Below are positions 42,316 through 50,826 of a stretch of 64,000 nt of DNA, piece by piece (positions within the stretch are counted from its first letter, which is position 1; every line of letters starts with the position of its first letter). The translations under genes and the position numbers were made by a program. The stretch comes from Deltaproteobacteria bacterium (lineage in GTDB: Bacteria > Myxococcota > Myxococcia > Myxococcales > 40CM-4-68-19), in contig VBLC01000061.1 of assembly GCA_005879315.1 (NCBI GenBank), forward strand, positions 96,784-160,783. The letters are read 5' to 3'. The notes below the pieces were generated by a model. It had not been told where the DNA came from. It did not search any database and saw only the letters and a program-made list of their open reading frames with translations.

Positions 42316-43779
42316 CTACTCGAGGCCGTATTTCTTCGGGTCGTTGCAGAGGATGGCCGCGGCGAGGATCTGCGGAACGTACTCCATCGTCTCCTCCGGC
42401 AGCTTCTTCAGGCGGTAGAGGTGCCAGAAGTCGCGCTGCTCCTTGCGGAAGCCGACTTCGCGCAGCGCCCTTCGCATGCCCGGCTCGCCCTTGTTGTAGC
42501 TGGCGATGGCGAGCATGAACGATTCCGAGCCGAATTCGCTGAGCAGGTTGTAGAGGTATTTGGCGGCGGCGTGGGTGCTCTTGGCCACGTCGGTGCGCTC
42601 GTCCTGGCCGCCCTTGCGCCAGTCGGGGTCCACCCGCATGCCGAACTCACGGGCCTTGAAATCCATGAACTGCCACATCCCGCGCGCGCCCGCGGCGCTG
42701 GTGACGAAGGGATCGAAGTTCGACTCCTGCCAGGCGACGAAGGCGATCTCCTCCGGGAGCCCGAGCGCGGCGAACTCCTTGACGATGATCGGCCAGAAGG
42801 CCTTCTTGCGCGCGTAGACCTGCCGCAGGAAGGTCTTGTTCTGCGCCTTCTGCTCGATGTAGTGCTCGAGCCGCTTCTTGAAGATGGGCGGCACCGCGTA
42901 GGTGTCGGCGTCGAACTTGCGCAGGATGCGGCGGATGGAGCGGTCGAGCTCGTCTCCCGACTCCGCCATCTTCTCCGCCGCCGTCTTGTCCTTCTGCTCC
43001 AGTTCCCCGATGGCTGCCTGCGCCTTGCCGGTCAGGAGCGTGAGCTGCGCCTCCAGCTGCTGGAGAAGCGAAGGGTCGCTCTCGATCTGCATCGCCAGCT
43101 GGATCTTCTGGATCTGCTTGTCGAGGTTGTCCTTCTTGTGCAGGATCTTCTCCAGCTGCTGCTCTTTCTGCCAGAGCACGTAGCCCATCGCCCCCAGGCC
43201 GAGGAAGGCGACCGCGACGACGGCGAGGACGATGCGGGCGGTCTTCTTGCGATCCCTCTTCTGGGTGGCGACCTCCACCTTCTTCAAGGTGTCGGCCATG
43301 ATGAACATCGTCTGGCCGGAAGGCTGCCCGCCCGAGAGTACGCGCGCCTGGGCGATCTTCATCTGCGCTTCCTGCGCCAGCGCGGCGGCGTCCATGCCCT
43401 TTGCCGGGGAAGGCGCGTAGCCCATCGGCGCCTTTGCGCGCGGCGATCCGTTGCGCCCCAGGCCGGGGAAGGTGTCCTCGATCTCGAAACGCACCTCCGG
43501 CCCGCCCTGCGCGCCGAAGACGATCTTGTCGCCCGAGCGCAGCTTCTGCTGCCTGACCTGCTTGCCGTTCACCAGCGTGCCGTTGGAGGAGCCGGTGTCG
43601 ACCACGACGTAGTGGCCGTCGTCGAAGCGGATCTCCGCGTGATGCGTCGAGACGCGCGCGTCCAGCCGAGCGTCGAAGCGCACGTCGCAGTCCGCTCCGC
43701 GGCCGATGCGCACCACCGCCTTGGGCGAGGTCGAGGAGCTGCCCTGCAGGCTGCCGGAGAGGTGCGTCAAGCGGATCAT
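42316..43779 (-). CDS. FHA-transmembrane-lytic transglycosylase fusion
   Basis: Residues 1-~100 are an FHA domain (VVRIGRGADCDVRFDARL, STHHAEIRFDDG, GSSNGTLVNG). A linker leads to one membrane helix at about 183-203 (IVLAVVAVAFLGLGAMGYVL), a helical spacer of ~80 residues (EQQLEKILHKKDNLDKQIQK), and a C-terminal soluble lytic transglycosylase domain from about 315. This has the catalytic Glu in WQESNFDPF (E352), SAAGARGMWQFM and LAIASYNKGEPGM. The cytoplasmic FHA domain could recruit the enzyme to a phosphorylated partner, so peptidoglycan cutting is placed by a cytoplasmic signal. It follows DUF2997 by six bases. The family's usual transglycosylases carry no FHA domain; this fusion appears unusual. 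Confidence 0.9.
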   Translation of the reverse strand: MIRLTHLSGSLQGSSSTSPKAVVRIGRGADCDVRFDARLDARVSTHHAEIRFDDGHYVVVDTGSSNGTLVNGKQVRQQKLRSGDKIVFGAQGGPEVRFEIEDTFPGLGRNGSPRAKAPMGYAPSPAKGMDAAALAQEAQMKIAQARVLSGGQPSGQTMFIMADTLKKVEVATQKRDRKKTARIVLAVVAVAFLGLGAMGYVLWQKEQQLEKILHKKDNLDKQIQKIQLAMQIESDPSLLQQLEAQLTLLTGKAQAAIGELEQKDKTAAEKMAESGDELDRSIRRILRKFDADTYAVPPIFKKRLEHYIEQKAQNKTFLRQVYARKKAFWPIIVKEFAALGLPEEIAFVAWQESNFDPFVTSAAGARGMWQFMDFKAREFGMRVDPDWRKGGQDERTDVAKSTHAAAKYLYNLLSEFGSESFMLAIASYNKGEPGMRRALREVGFRKEQRDFWHLYRLKKLPEETMEYVPQILAAAILCNDPKKYGLE

Positions 43780-43785
43780 GATTCG

Positions 43786-43992
43786 CTACGTGCCGCTCTT
43801 CTGCGCGATCTCCTCGCTCTCGAGCGCCTCCTGGTAGTACTCGGCGGTCTTCTCCTTCGACTTCACCTTGCCGAGCGACGCCTCGAGCGCAGCGGAGACC
43901 GTCTCGCAGGCCGGGCCGGGCACGCAGAGCACCTTGATCGAGACCTCCCCGTTGGGAAGGATGGTGATCTCCATCTTCTGCTTGTCGGCCAT
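43786..43992 (-). CDS. DUF2997 small protein
   Basis: ATG 43992 (frame open to 44106) gives a 68-residue protein: KQKMEITILPNGEVSIKVLC, then CETVSAALEASLGKVKSKEK and a charged helix. The early 'I.I...G.V...V.G..G..C' pattern is that of DUF2997, which occurs next to Ycf35/DUF1257 and Ycf46-like ATPases in cyanobacteria and other bacteria. Role unknown. It lies between the DUF1257 gene and the FHA-transglycosylase gene. Confidence 0.8.
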   Translation of the reverse strand: MADKQKMEITILPNGEVSIKVLCVPGPACETVSAALEASLGKVKSKEKTAEYYQEALESEEIAQKSGT

Positions 43993-44050
43993 TAATGCGT
44001 CCGCCTTTCGGCTCCCGCCCGTCGCCGGCGGAGCCGGCTCCTCCGCGCCT

Positions 44051-44452
44051 CTACCACTTCGAGACGGCGAGCTTGATGGTGCCGTCCGCCTCGACGTGCT
44101 CCTCATCGAGCGTGAAGCCCTGCTTGGCCACCTCGGCCTTGACCTTGTGCTTGGCGTAGACCTGGGTGATGCGCTGCTGGAGGACGGCCGCCTCTTCGTC
44201 GGTCTCCTCCTCGATGCCCCACCAGTCGGCGACCAGCTTGTAGGTGCCTTCCTCGGTGAGCTGCAGGCCGATGTCGTAGCTCTTGCTCGCCTTGATCCGG
44301 GCTTCGGCGGTGAGCGTCGAGCCTTTCCAGCCGCGCACTCTCACCAGCTCGTTCTCGCGCGCCTCCTCGAACTCCATCCCCAGCTCGACCAGCGCCGCCT
44401 TGAGCGCGACCAGGTCGTTGATCTTCGTCTCCACCTGGGTGAAGTGGCTCAC
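44051..44452 (-). CDS. ycf35: Ycf35/DUF1257 protein
   Basis: The 133-residue protein matches Ycf35/DUF1257: [20 protein letters not shown] at the start, VRGWKGSTLTAEARIKASKS, YDIGLQLTEEGTYKLVADWW (the diagnostic 'DIG......Y.LVADWW' part), and a C-terminal HKVKAEVAKQGFTLDEEHVE. The family normally has 120-130 residues, as here. The GTG at 44452 overlaps the TGA of the ATPase gene (GTGA), so ATPase and Ycf35 are translated together. In cyanobacteria and plastids the pair with Ycf46 is known, but the molecular job is unclear. Confidence 0.92.
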   Translation of the reverse strand: MSHFTQVETKINDLVALKAALVELGMEFEEARENELVRVRGWKGSTLTAEARIKASKSYDIGLQLTEEGTYKLVADWWGIEEETDEEAAVLQQRITQVYAKHKVKAEVAKQGFTLDEEHVEADGTIKLAVSKW

Positions 44453-46122
44453 GCGGTCTCCAGCTTGCGGCCAGAGTCCTTCTGCTCGGTCTGGTAAGCG
44501 GAGGAGGCGGGGCGCGCGCGCGTGCGGCACCAGGCGCGCAAGGTGGCGATCTTCTCCTTCATGGTGCGCGAGAGCGGCACCGTCTCGGCGAGCGAGTGGG
44601 CCACGCCTTCGCTGGTGAGGACGCCGGCCGAGCCGTGACGGTCGTATTCGTCGAAGAGCGCGCTGACCACGGCCTGCTCGATCTCGGCGCCCGTCATGCC
44701 TTCGCTCTTCTCCGCCAGCAGATCGAGATCGAACTGCGCCGGATCGCGCCCCCGTCGCTTGACGTGGATGTCGAAGATCTCCCTGCGCTCGGGGAGCGAA
44801 GGGAGATCGACGAAGAAGATCTCGTCGAAACGCCCCTTGCGCATCATCTCCGGGGGCAGCTCGTCGACGTTGTTGGCGGTGGCGATGACGAAGACCGGGC
44901 TGGTCTTCTCCTGCAACCAGGTGATGAAGCTGCCGAAGACTCGGGCGGCGGTGCCGGCGTCGCTCTGGTTGCTGGAGCCGGTGCCGGAGAAGCCTTTCTC
45001 CAGCTCGTCGACCCAGAGGATGGAAGGGGCGACCGCCTCGGCCATCTGGATGGCGCGGCGCATGTTCTCTTCGGAGGAGCCGACGATGCCGGCGAAGACC
45101 TTGCCGACGTCCAGCCGCAAGAGCGGCAGCCGCCAGGAGGCGCCGACCGCCTTGGCGGTGAGCGACTTTCCGCCGCCGGGGATCCCGACCATCAGGATCC
45201 CCTTGGGCCGCGGCAGGCCGAACTGGCGCGCCTCTTCGCTGAAGGCGGCTTGCCGCTTGCGCAGCCAGCTCTTGAGCAGGTCGAGGCCGCCGATGTTGTC
45301 CATCTTCTCCTGCGTGCGGAAGAACTCGAGCACGCCGCTCTTGCGGACGATGCGCTCCTTCTCGGAGAGGATGACGTCGATGTCGAAGGTGCCGGTCTGC
45401 ACCAAGGACTTGGCGAAGACGTTCTCGGCCTCGTCGGCGGTGAGGCCGAGCGCGGCCTCGATGATGTGCTCGCGCTCCTGCCCCGAAGGCGCTGCCTTGC
45501 TGCCGGGCACCATGCTCGCCACCCGGTCGAGGATGGTGCCGATCTCGGCCAATTCCGGCAGCGGGTACTCGACCACCGCCAGCTCCTTGTCCAGCTCGGG
45601 CGGCACTTGCAGGAGCGGCGAGATCATGAAAACGGTCTTGAGAGTCTCTTTCAGGTTGCGCGCCAGATCGCGCAAGAGCCGCACCACCTCGGGGTTCTTC
45701 TGGAAGGCGTGCAGATCGCGGAGGATGAAGACGGCGCGCTCGTCCTTCTTCGCCTCGAGAATGAAGCGCAGCGCCTTGAGCGGATCCTTGCTGTCGCCCT
45801 GCTGCTCGCCGCCGAGGCGCACGCCTTCGGTCACCGACCAGGTGTAGATCCGGGTGCGCACGCCCTTCGAACGCTCGCGGTCGGCGAGCACGTCGGCGAT
45901 GCTCTTCTCGACCCGCTTCTCCTCGCTGCTGAGGATGTAGATGAGCGGATAGCGCGCGCGCATCAGGTGCTCGATGTCCTTGTCGACCCGGCGCAGCTGC
46001 GCGGCCCGCTGCACCTCTTCGGCGACTTCCTTGGGCTGGCCGGTGAGCGCCATGGCCGGACCCACTCCGGCGGCCACGATGGTGGGCTTCTTCGCCGCGA
46101 AGGGATCTGCTTCAGGAGGGCA
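44449..46122 (-). CDS. ycf46: Ycf46-like AAA+ ATPase
   Basis: The 557-residue protein has the Ycf46 layout. A N-terminal region ([48 protein letters not shown]) is followed by a helical middle ([39 protein letters not shown]). The AAA+ module then carries Walker [13 protein letters not shown] (K319), [20 protein letters not shown], Walker [12 protein letters not shown] (D372/E373), sensor 1 [16 protein letters not shown] and the arginine-finger region [14 protein letters not shown]. Ycf46 is normally ~500 residues, so this form has a slightly longer N-terminus; other starts (ATG 46050) are possible. It is coupled to ycf35. No AAA ATPase of the Pvc15 type is seen elsewhere in the window. Confidence 0.92.
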   Translation of the reverse strand, partial: CPPEADPFAAKKPTIVAAGVGPAMALTGQPKEVAEEVQRAAQLRRVDKDIEHLMRARYPLIYILSSEEKRVEKSIADVLADRERSKGVRTRIYTWSVTEGVRLGGEQQGDSKDPLKALRFILEAKKDERAVFILRDLHAFQKNPEVVRLLRDLARNLKETLKTVFMISPLLQVPPELDKELAVVEYPLPELAEIGTILDRVASMVPGSKAAPSGQEREHIIEAALGLTADEAENVFAKSLVQTGTFDIDVILSEKERIVRKSGVLEFFRTQEKMDNIGGLDLLKSWLRKRQAAFSEEARQFGLPRPKGILMVGIPGGGKSLTAKAVGASWRLPLLRLDVGKVFAGIVGSSEENMRRAIQMAEAVAPSILWVDELEKGFSGTGSSNQSDAGTAARVFGSFITWLQEKTSPVFVIATANNVDELPPEMMRKGRFDEIFFVDLPSLPERREIFDIHVKRRGRDPAQFDLDLLAEKSEGMTGAEIEQAVVSALFDEYDRHGSAGVLTSEGVAHSLAETVPLSRTMKEKIATLRAWCRTRARPASSAYQTEQKDSGRKLETA

Positions 46123-46156
46123 CATCGGGCGGGCGAGGCTAGCACACGCTCTGGAT

Positions 46157-46206
46157 GGACCCAAACCCCTCGGGTTGCCGGTGGCGTGCCTTTGGGTTTA
46201 CGGTCC
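46157..46206. promoter_or_regulatory. Imperfect inverted repeat between the ATPase and pentapeptide genes
   Basis: GGACCCAAACCC (46157-46168) and GGGTTTACGGTCC (46194-46206) are near-perfect inverse copies around a 25-base centre, in the 97-base gap between divergent genes. They could be an operator for both transcripts or a hairpin. No clear promoter boxes were found. Confidence 0.3.
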
Positions 46207-46219
46207 AACCGTGGAGTTC

Positions 46220-46864
46220 ATGGCCCACCAGGCCCCGATGGCGCTGCAGCGGCTCAAGGATCAGGGCGGCTTCAACGGCGACCGGATCGAATCGTGCGCC
46301 ATGCCCACCGTCTTCGCCAGCGGCTCGGACTGGCTGAAGACGGTGGTGGAGAAGAGCGATCTCGCCGAGGGCAATTTCGCCTCGACGCGCATCCGCGAGA
46401 CGACTTTCGCCCATACCCTCTTGCGCAAGGCGCGGCTGCGGGCGGCGCGGATGGAGCGCGTCGAGATCTATTTCTGCGACTTGAACGAGATCGACGCCGG
46501 ACAGCTCTCCGCGCGGCGGATCAAGATCCACGGCTGCGAAGCGATGAACGCCGTCTTCTCCGGCGCGCAGATCGCCGTCGCGCGCTTCGAGGACACCAAG
46601 CTCTACCGCGCGCGCTTCGACGGAGCCTTGCTCGTGCGCGTGCTCTTCGTCGACTCCCGGCTGGGCTCGGCCTCGATGGAGAAGGCCGATTTCTCCGGCG
46701 CGCGGCTGGTCGACGTCTCGCTGCGCGGAGCGAATCTGATGGGCGCCTCTTTCGCCCGGGCCACGCTGGTCGGCGTCGACCTGCGCGAGGCGGCGCTCGA
46801 GAGCGCGGACTTCAGCGGCTGCTCCGCCATTGGCTGCCACTTTCCCGCGGGGTTCGGGGCATGA
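46220..46864 (+). CDS. Pentapeptide-repeat protein
   Basis: The ATG at 46220 (or GTG at 46211) gives a 214-residue protein. From about residue 60 on it is a right-handed beta-helix of pentapeptide repeats with the A[DN]LXX rhythm: TTFAHTLLRKARLRAARMER, then ARFDGALLVRVLF, KADFSGARLVDVSLRGANLM and GVDLREAALESADFSGCSAI. The N-terminal ~60 residues are not repeated. It is divergent from the Ycf46 gene and its stop overlaps the next gene (ATGA). Roles of such proteins vary (scaffold, DNA mimic); none is indicated here. Confidence 0.85.
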   Translation: MAHQAPMALQRLKDQGGFNGDRIESCAMPTVFASGSDWLKTVVEKSDLAEGNFASTRIRETTFAHTLLRKARLRAARMERVEIYFCDLNEIDAGQLSARRIKIHGCEAMNAVFSGAQIAVARFEDTKLYRARFDGALLVRVLFVDSRLGSASMEKADFSGARLVDVSLRGANLMGASFARATLVGVDLREAALESADFSGCSAIGCHFPAGFGA

Positions 46865-47457
46865 GCTCGGCTCCCCCGCGCAACGATCAGGATCCGGCCG
46901 CGCAGGTGGCGGGCGAGCTGAGGGCGCGGTTGCGCTCGATGGCGAGCGAGGAATTGATCGAGCTCTGCGCGCAGCTGCTCACCACCTACGTCGTCGAAGG
47001 GGTCTTGCCGCTTTTGCGCGCGGGCGAGAGCAGCGACATCGCTTCGGATGCCGTCGGCGAGGAAAGCTTCGCGCAGATGCTCAAGCGGCTGAAGGCGTCG
47101 CGGAGGGATCCGGTGCTGGAGCGGTTCATCATCGACGGCGAGAACATCTCGGTCCGCATCGACGGGCAAGGGGTGCTGCCGCTGACCGAGTATCGCAGGC
47201 CGGTGGGCCCCCCGCCTCCGGCCGCGGGAGCGCCCGCGCCGACTCCGCGCCGCGAGAGCGTTCCGGGCGGTTCCACCAGCGTCTACAACCGATCGCTCTA
47301 CCAGCCGGATCAGCCACCGCCCTCGCGCGTGCCTCCGCAGCCTTCGGCCCAGCAGCAGCGCCCTGGTCCGCAGCCGCCTCCAGCGCCGGCGAAGCCTGGG
47401 GAAAAGAAGCCGGAGGAGCCGCAGAACGACCGGTTCTCCCTCATCGAGCTCGAGTAG
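46861..47457 (+). CDS. Hypothetical protein with Pro-rich C-terminus, 198 aa
   Basis: The gene starts inside the pentapeptide gene's stop and so is translated with it. Residues ~10-115 contain a helical part (LRSMASEELIELCAQLLTTY) and a short beta region (FIIDGENISVRIDGQGVLPL). The rest is Pro/Gln/Ala-rich low complexity, ending PEEPQNDRFSLIELE. No family is recognised. It converges on the protease gene seven bases away. Confidence 0.75.
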   Translation: MSSAPPRNDQDPAAQVAGELRARLRSMASEELIELCAQLLTTYVVEGVLPLLRAGESSDIASDAVGEESFAQMLKRLKASRRDPVLERFIIDGENISVRIDGQGVLPLTEYRRPVGPPPPAAGAPAPTPRRESVPGGSTSVYNRSLYQPDQPPPSRVPPQPSAQQQRPGPQPPPAPAKPGEKKPEEPQNDRFSLIELE

Positions 47458-47464
47458 CGAGCGG

Positions 47465-50400
47465 TCAGCGCTCGGCGCGCTCCTTCTTCTGCTGCTGCGC
47501 AACGAAGGGCTGCTTGCGGTGGATCACCACCGTGCGCTGGGTCATCAGATCATCGTCCTCGCGGGCGATGATCACCACCGTGCTGTTGCCCGGCTTCAAG
47601 GGCAGGTCGGCGGAGAAATCGAGCTGCACGGGCCCGCTCACGTTCGGCGTCTGTCCCGCCTTCTTGGCGGTGCGGAAGAAGACCTTGCGGTAGTCGTTCT
47701 CGTGTTGCACGAAGATCTGCAGGTCGCGCATGCCGTTCTGATCGGCGGCGCTGCCGGCGATGGGAAAATGGTCCTGCTCGGTCTCGACGCCGCCGCGGCT
47801 GGTGTCGACGTTGGCGAGCTTGATCAGCGGCGGCTCGCTCTGCATCAGCTCGACGACTTTCGCCGCGTTCGGCCGCCCGGGCGTCTCCTTCGCCGCCGCC
47901 GCCGGGAGGAATCCGGTGCGACCCTTCTGCCACTCGACGCGGTAGAAGGCGCCCACCTTGCCCTTGGCGGCGAGCACCGCTCCCTTGCGCACCGAGGCCA
48001 TCCGCTCGCCCTGCTCGGTGGCGTTGGACAGCACATTGGTGTCGGTCAGCACGCGTACCGCGGAGGCGCTCGGGGCGGAAGGCGTGATCGGCCCGGCGGG
48101 AAGACGGATCTTCTCGCGCTGCGCCTCCCACAATTCCTTGTCGCCGATCTCGAGGCGCACCGGCACGGAGTCTTCCAGGAGCTTCTTCACCTCGAGCACG
48201 AAGGTGGCCGTCCTGGTCTCGCCCGGCTTGATCGGGCCGAGCTTGGTGCGGCCCTTCTTCACGTTGATCTTGTCCTCGGAGAGATTGCGCAGCGCCGCGT
48301 AGGCGTCGAAGGCCTGCCCGCTGCCGATGTTCTTCACGTCGACGACGATCTCGGCCGTCTCGCCCTTCTCGCCTTTGTGCAAGAGGCCGTCGGCGCCGTC
48401 CTTGCCGGCGATCTGCCAGCTCCAGGCGAAGGCGGGCCGCGGCAGCTCCGCGATGTCGCTCTCGGCACGCGCGTCGTCGATCTGGTCGCCCAGCTCGTCC
48501 TCCCACTTGACGCCGACGTCGTCGCGCCGCGAGGGCATGTAGCGCGGGATCTTGATCGGCACCGTCCAGATGCGCTTCTCGCCGGGCTGCAGCTGGCCGA
48601 AGACGAACTCGCGCCGGTCGAGAGTGCTGTTGTCGCTCTTGGTCCAGGCGCGCAATCGATAGAGCGGCGATGAGCCGGTGTTGTGCGCCGTGATCGACAT
48701 CTCCATCGTGCCGCCCGCCTGCGTGCGCGGCACGCGCAGCTCGGCCTGCACCCGCGCCTGGCCCTTCTGCGCTGCGGGAGGCGGCGGGGCCCAGTTGACG
48801 CCCATCGCCTCGAGCTGCTTGCGGACCTTCTCCTGCTCCTGCGCGCGCCGCTGCTCGACGAAAGGCTTGGCCTGGGCGAGCTGCTGCCGCCGGTCGGTCG
48901 AGGTCGCGCTCTGCAAGAGGTCGCGGCAGAACTCGATCTGGTAGTCGACCTGGACGCCGTCCTCGTCGGAGGGATCGTCCTCGTCGTCCTCGGGCGCCTG
49001 GCCGGCCTCGATCAACTCGCGGTTCTTCCGCTCGCGGGCGGTCTCTTCCTTGACGAAGCGGAGCGTCTCGAGCGGCTTCTGCGCGATGCGCTCGCGGCTC
49101 GCCTTGGCCGCCTCCTCGTCGTGGGAGAAGGCGTTGAGGAAGTGCTTGTCGTAATCGGCCTCGCGGAAGGTCTTGGGCGGAGCGAAGAGATCGATGCGGT
49201 CCTTGAGCAGCCGCGCCGGCACCAGCTCGATGTCGGGGGTGATTCCCACTTCCTGGATCGACATGTCGCCGGGCGTGAGGTACTGCGCGATGGTCAGCTT
49301 GAGGGCGCTCTCGTCGCCGCTCTCGCGGTCCTTGAAGTCGTAGAGGACCTGGACCGAGCCTTTGCCGAAGCTCTGCCGACCGACGATGATGGCGCGATTG
49401 AGATTCTTCAGCGCGCCGGCGACGATCTCGGAGGCGCTGGCCGACTCGCTGCTGATCAAGACGGCCATGGGAAATTCGCGCTCGCCGCCGTCGTTGCGGG
49501 CCAGCTTCGGCTCGCGCAGCGTCCCGTTGACGCCGACGGTGGTGACGATGGTGCCTTCCTCGACGAAAGCGTCGCTCACCTGGATGGCTTGCTCGAGCAG
49601 CCCGCCGGGATTGCCGCGCACATCGAGGATGAGCCCGCGCAGCGTGCCGCCGTTCTGCGCCTTCATCGCGCGGATGGCCCCCATCATGTCGCGGGTGGTG
49701 GTCCCGGAAAATCCCGAGAGCCGCACGTAGCCGATGCCGTTCTCGAGAAGCTTGCTGGTGACGGTTTCGTAGGTGACGATTGCGCGAACGAGGTCCAGCT
49801 TCTTCGGCTCCGCGCCCTTGTGCGACACGTAGATGGAAACCTTGGTGCCCTGCTTGCCGCGCATGCGGTCGACGGCTTCCTGCAATTCCATCGAGACGGT
49901 GGAGTCGTTGTCGATCTGGGTGATGACGTCGCCCTTCTTCACGCCCGCCCGGTAGGCTGGCGTGTTCTTCAGTACCTTCCGCACCGTCAGCCGGTCGTCG
50001 ATCATCGAGATGACGAAGCCCAGCCCGCCGAACTCTCCGCGGGTCTGCACCTTCATCTCCTTGTAGACGTCGGGCTTGAGCAGCCAGCTGTGCGGGTCGA
50101 GCGTCGAGAGCATGCCGTTGATGGCGGCGTACTCGATCTCGCGCTGGTCGTTCTGGGTGACGAGGTTGTCGCGCACGAAGGTGAAGACCTCGTGCATCTT
50201 CAGAGGGATCTGCCAGATGGAGTCGATGTCGCGATAGTCGAATTCGCGGCTGGCGTTGCCGACGGTGACGCGAACGTGGCCTTCGGGAATCTTCGAATCG
50301 GCGTGGGCGCAGCCGGCCGCCTGGGCGCGGTTGTTCTCCAGAACCGGGTTGGCGGGCTCGCTGGAGTTCTTCTGCACCAGCGCGGTCGTGCCCGGCTCCT

Positions 50401-50698
50401 TGTTGGCCGGCCGGTCGTCGCAGGGAGGGCCGCCCACCTCGACCATCACTTCCGCCACCTGCCGCTCCACCGCCTCGAGCGAGGCGGTGAACATCTCCTT
50501 GGGATTGATGCGGCTGGGGTCGACGTAGTTGTCCTTGATCTGGACGATGGTCTTGCGGAAGACGTCCAGGCTCGCCAGGTCGTAGTTCTTGTCCTGCTTG
50601 GGCTCGACCGCCGCGTGCGCCTTGGGATGGCCCGAGAAGGCGAGCAGCGAGAGGGCGATCGCGGCGGGGAAGAGAGCTAGACGAGCGGGCTTTCGCAT
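47465..50698 (-). CDS. Carboxy-terminal processing protease (S41) with long C-terminal beta extension
   Basis: ATG 50698 begins a signal peptide (LALFPAAIALSLLAFSG). Residues ~170-300 hold a PDZ-like region (GLGFVISMIDDRLTVRKVLK, GVKKGDVITQID), and ~310-470 the S41 catalytic core: TLRGLILDVRGNPGGLLEQA, SSESASASEIVAGALKNLN and the Lys in SFGKGSVQVL. A charged segment follows (EDDEDDPSDEDG). About 430 further residues contain beta-sandwich domains (WTVPIKIPRYMPS, EIVVDVKNIGSGQAFDAY) and an SH3-like piece (RVLTDTNVLSNATEQGE). The total of 1,077 residues is far above the usual 400-500. The -10/-35 pair at 50739-50767 supports this start against the upstream frame start at 50767. It probably acts in the periplasm. 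Confidence 0.88.
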   Translation of the reverse strand: MRKPARLALFPAAIALSLLAFSGHPKAHAAVEPKQDKNYDLASLDVFRKTIVQIKDNYVDPSRINPKEMFTASLEAVERQVAEVMVEVGGPPCDDRPANKEPGTTALVQKNSSEPANPVLENNRAQAAGCAHADSKIPEGHVRVTVGNASREFDYRDIDSIWQIPLKMHEVFTFVRDNLVTQNDQREIEYAAINGMLSTLDPHSWLLKPDVYKEMKVQTRGEFGGLGFVISMIDDRLTVRKVLKNTPAYRAGVKKGDVITQIDNDSTVSMELQEAVDRMRGKQGTKVSIYVSHKGAEPKKLDLVRAIVTYETVTSKLLENGIGYVRLSGFSGTTTRDMMGAIRAMKAQNGGTLRGLILDVRGNPGGLLEQAIQVSDAFVEEGTIVTTVGVNGTLREPKLARNDGGEREFPMAVLISSESASASEIVAGALKNLNRAIIVGRQSFGKGSVQVLYDFKDRESGDESALKLTIAQYLTPGDMSIQEVGITPDIELVPARLLKDRIDLFAPPKTFREADYDKHFLNAFSHDEEAAKASRERIAQKPLETLRFVKEETARERKNRELIEAGQAPEDDEDDPSDEDGVQVDYQIEFCRDLLQSATSTDRRQQLAQAKPFVEQRRAQEQEKVRKQLEAMGVNWAPPPPAAQKGQARVQAELRVPRTQAGGTMEMSITAHNTGSSPLYRLRAWTKSDNSTLDRREFVFGQLQPGEKRIWTVPIKIPRYMPSRRDDVGVKWEDELGDQIDDARAESDIAELPRPAFAWSWQIAGKDGADGLLHKGEKGETAEIVVDVKNIGSGQAFDAYAALRNLSEDKINVKKGRTKLGPIKPGETRTATFVLEVKKLLEDSVPVRLEIGDKELWEAQREKIRLPAGPITPSAPSASAVRVLTDTNVLSNATEQGERMASVRKGAVLAAKGKVGAFYRVEWQKGRTGFLPAAAAKETPGRPNAAKVVELMQSEPPLIKLANVDTSRGGVETEQDHFPIAGSAADQNGMRDLQIFVQHENDYRKVFFRTAKKAGQTPNVSGPVQLDFSADLPLKPGNSTVVIIAREDDDLMTQRTVVIHRKQPFVAQQQKKERAER

Positions 50699-50738
50699 GG
50701 GCGGCGGCTCTTTCGGCAGGCGGCGGGACGTCAAAGGG

Positions 50739-50767
50739 AGGATAGCCAGCGGGCCCTTCTCGAACAA
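50739..50767 (-). promoter_or_regulatory. Candidate promoter of the S41 protease gene
   Basis: Minus-strand TTGTTC (50762-50767) and TATCCT (50739-50744) are separated by 17 bases, leaving a leader of about 35 bases to ATG 50698. The rest of the 128-base gap to ilvA shows nothing else. Confidence 0.4.
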
Positions 50768-50826
50768 GGAACCAAGGTCGGCACGTTCATCATCCTTTAA
50801 ACCGCTTTCGAGGCGTCTGCATGCCT

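Noticed and set aside
44449..46122. The AAA+ ATPase as the missing Pvc15-type ATPase of the tail system
   Set aside because: Its order of motifs and its ycf35/DUF2997 partners match Ycf46, not the Pvc15 family, and it is 10 kb from the tail genes.
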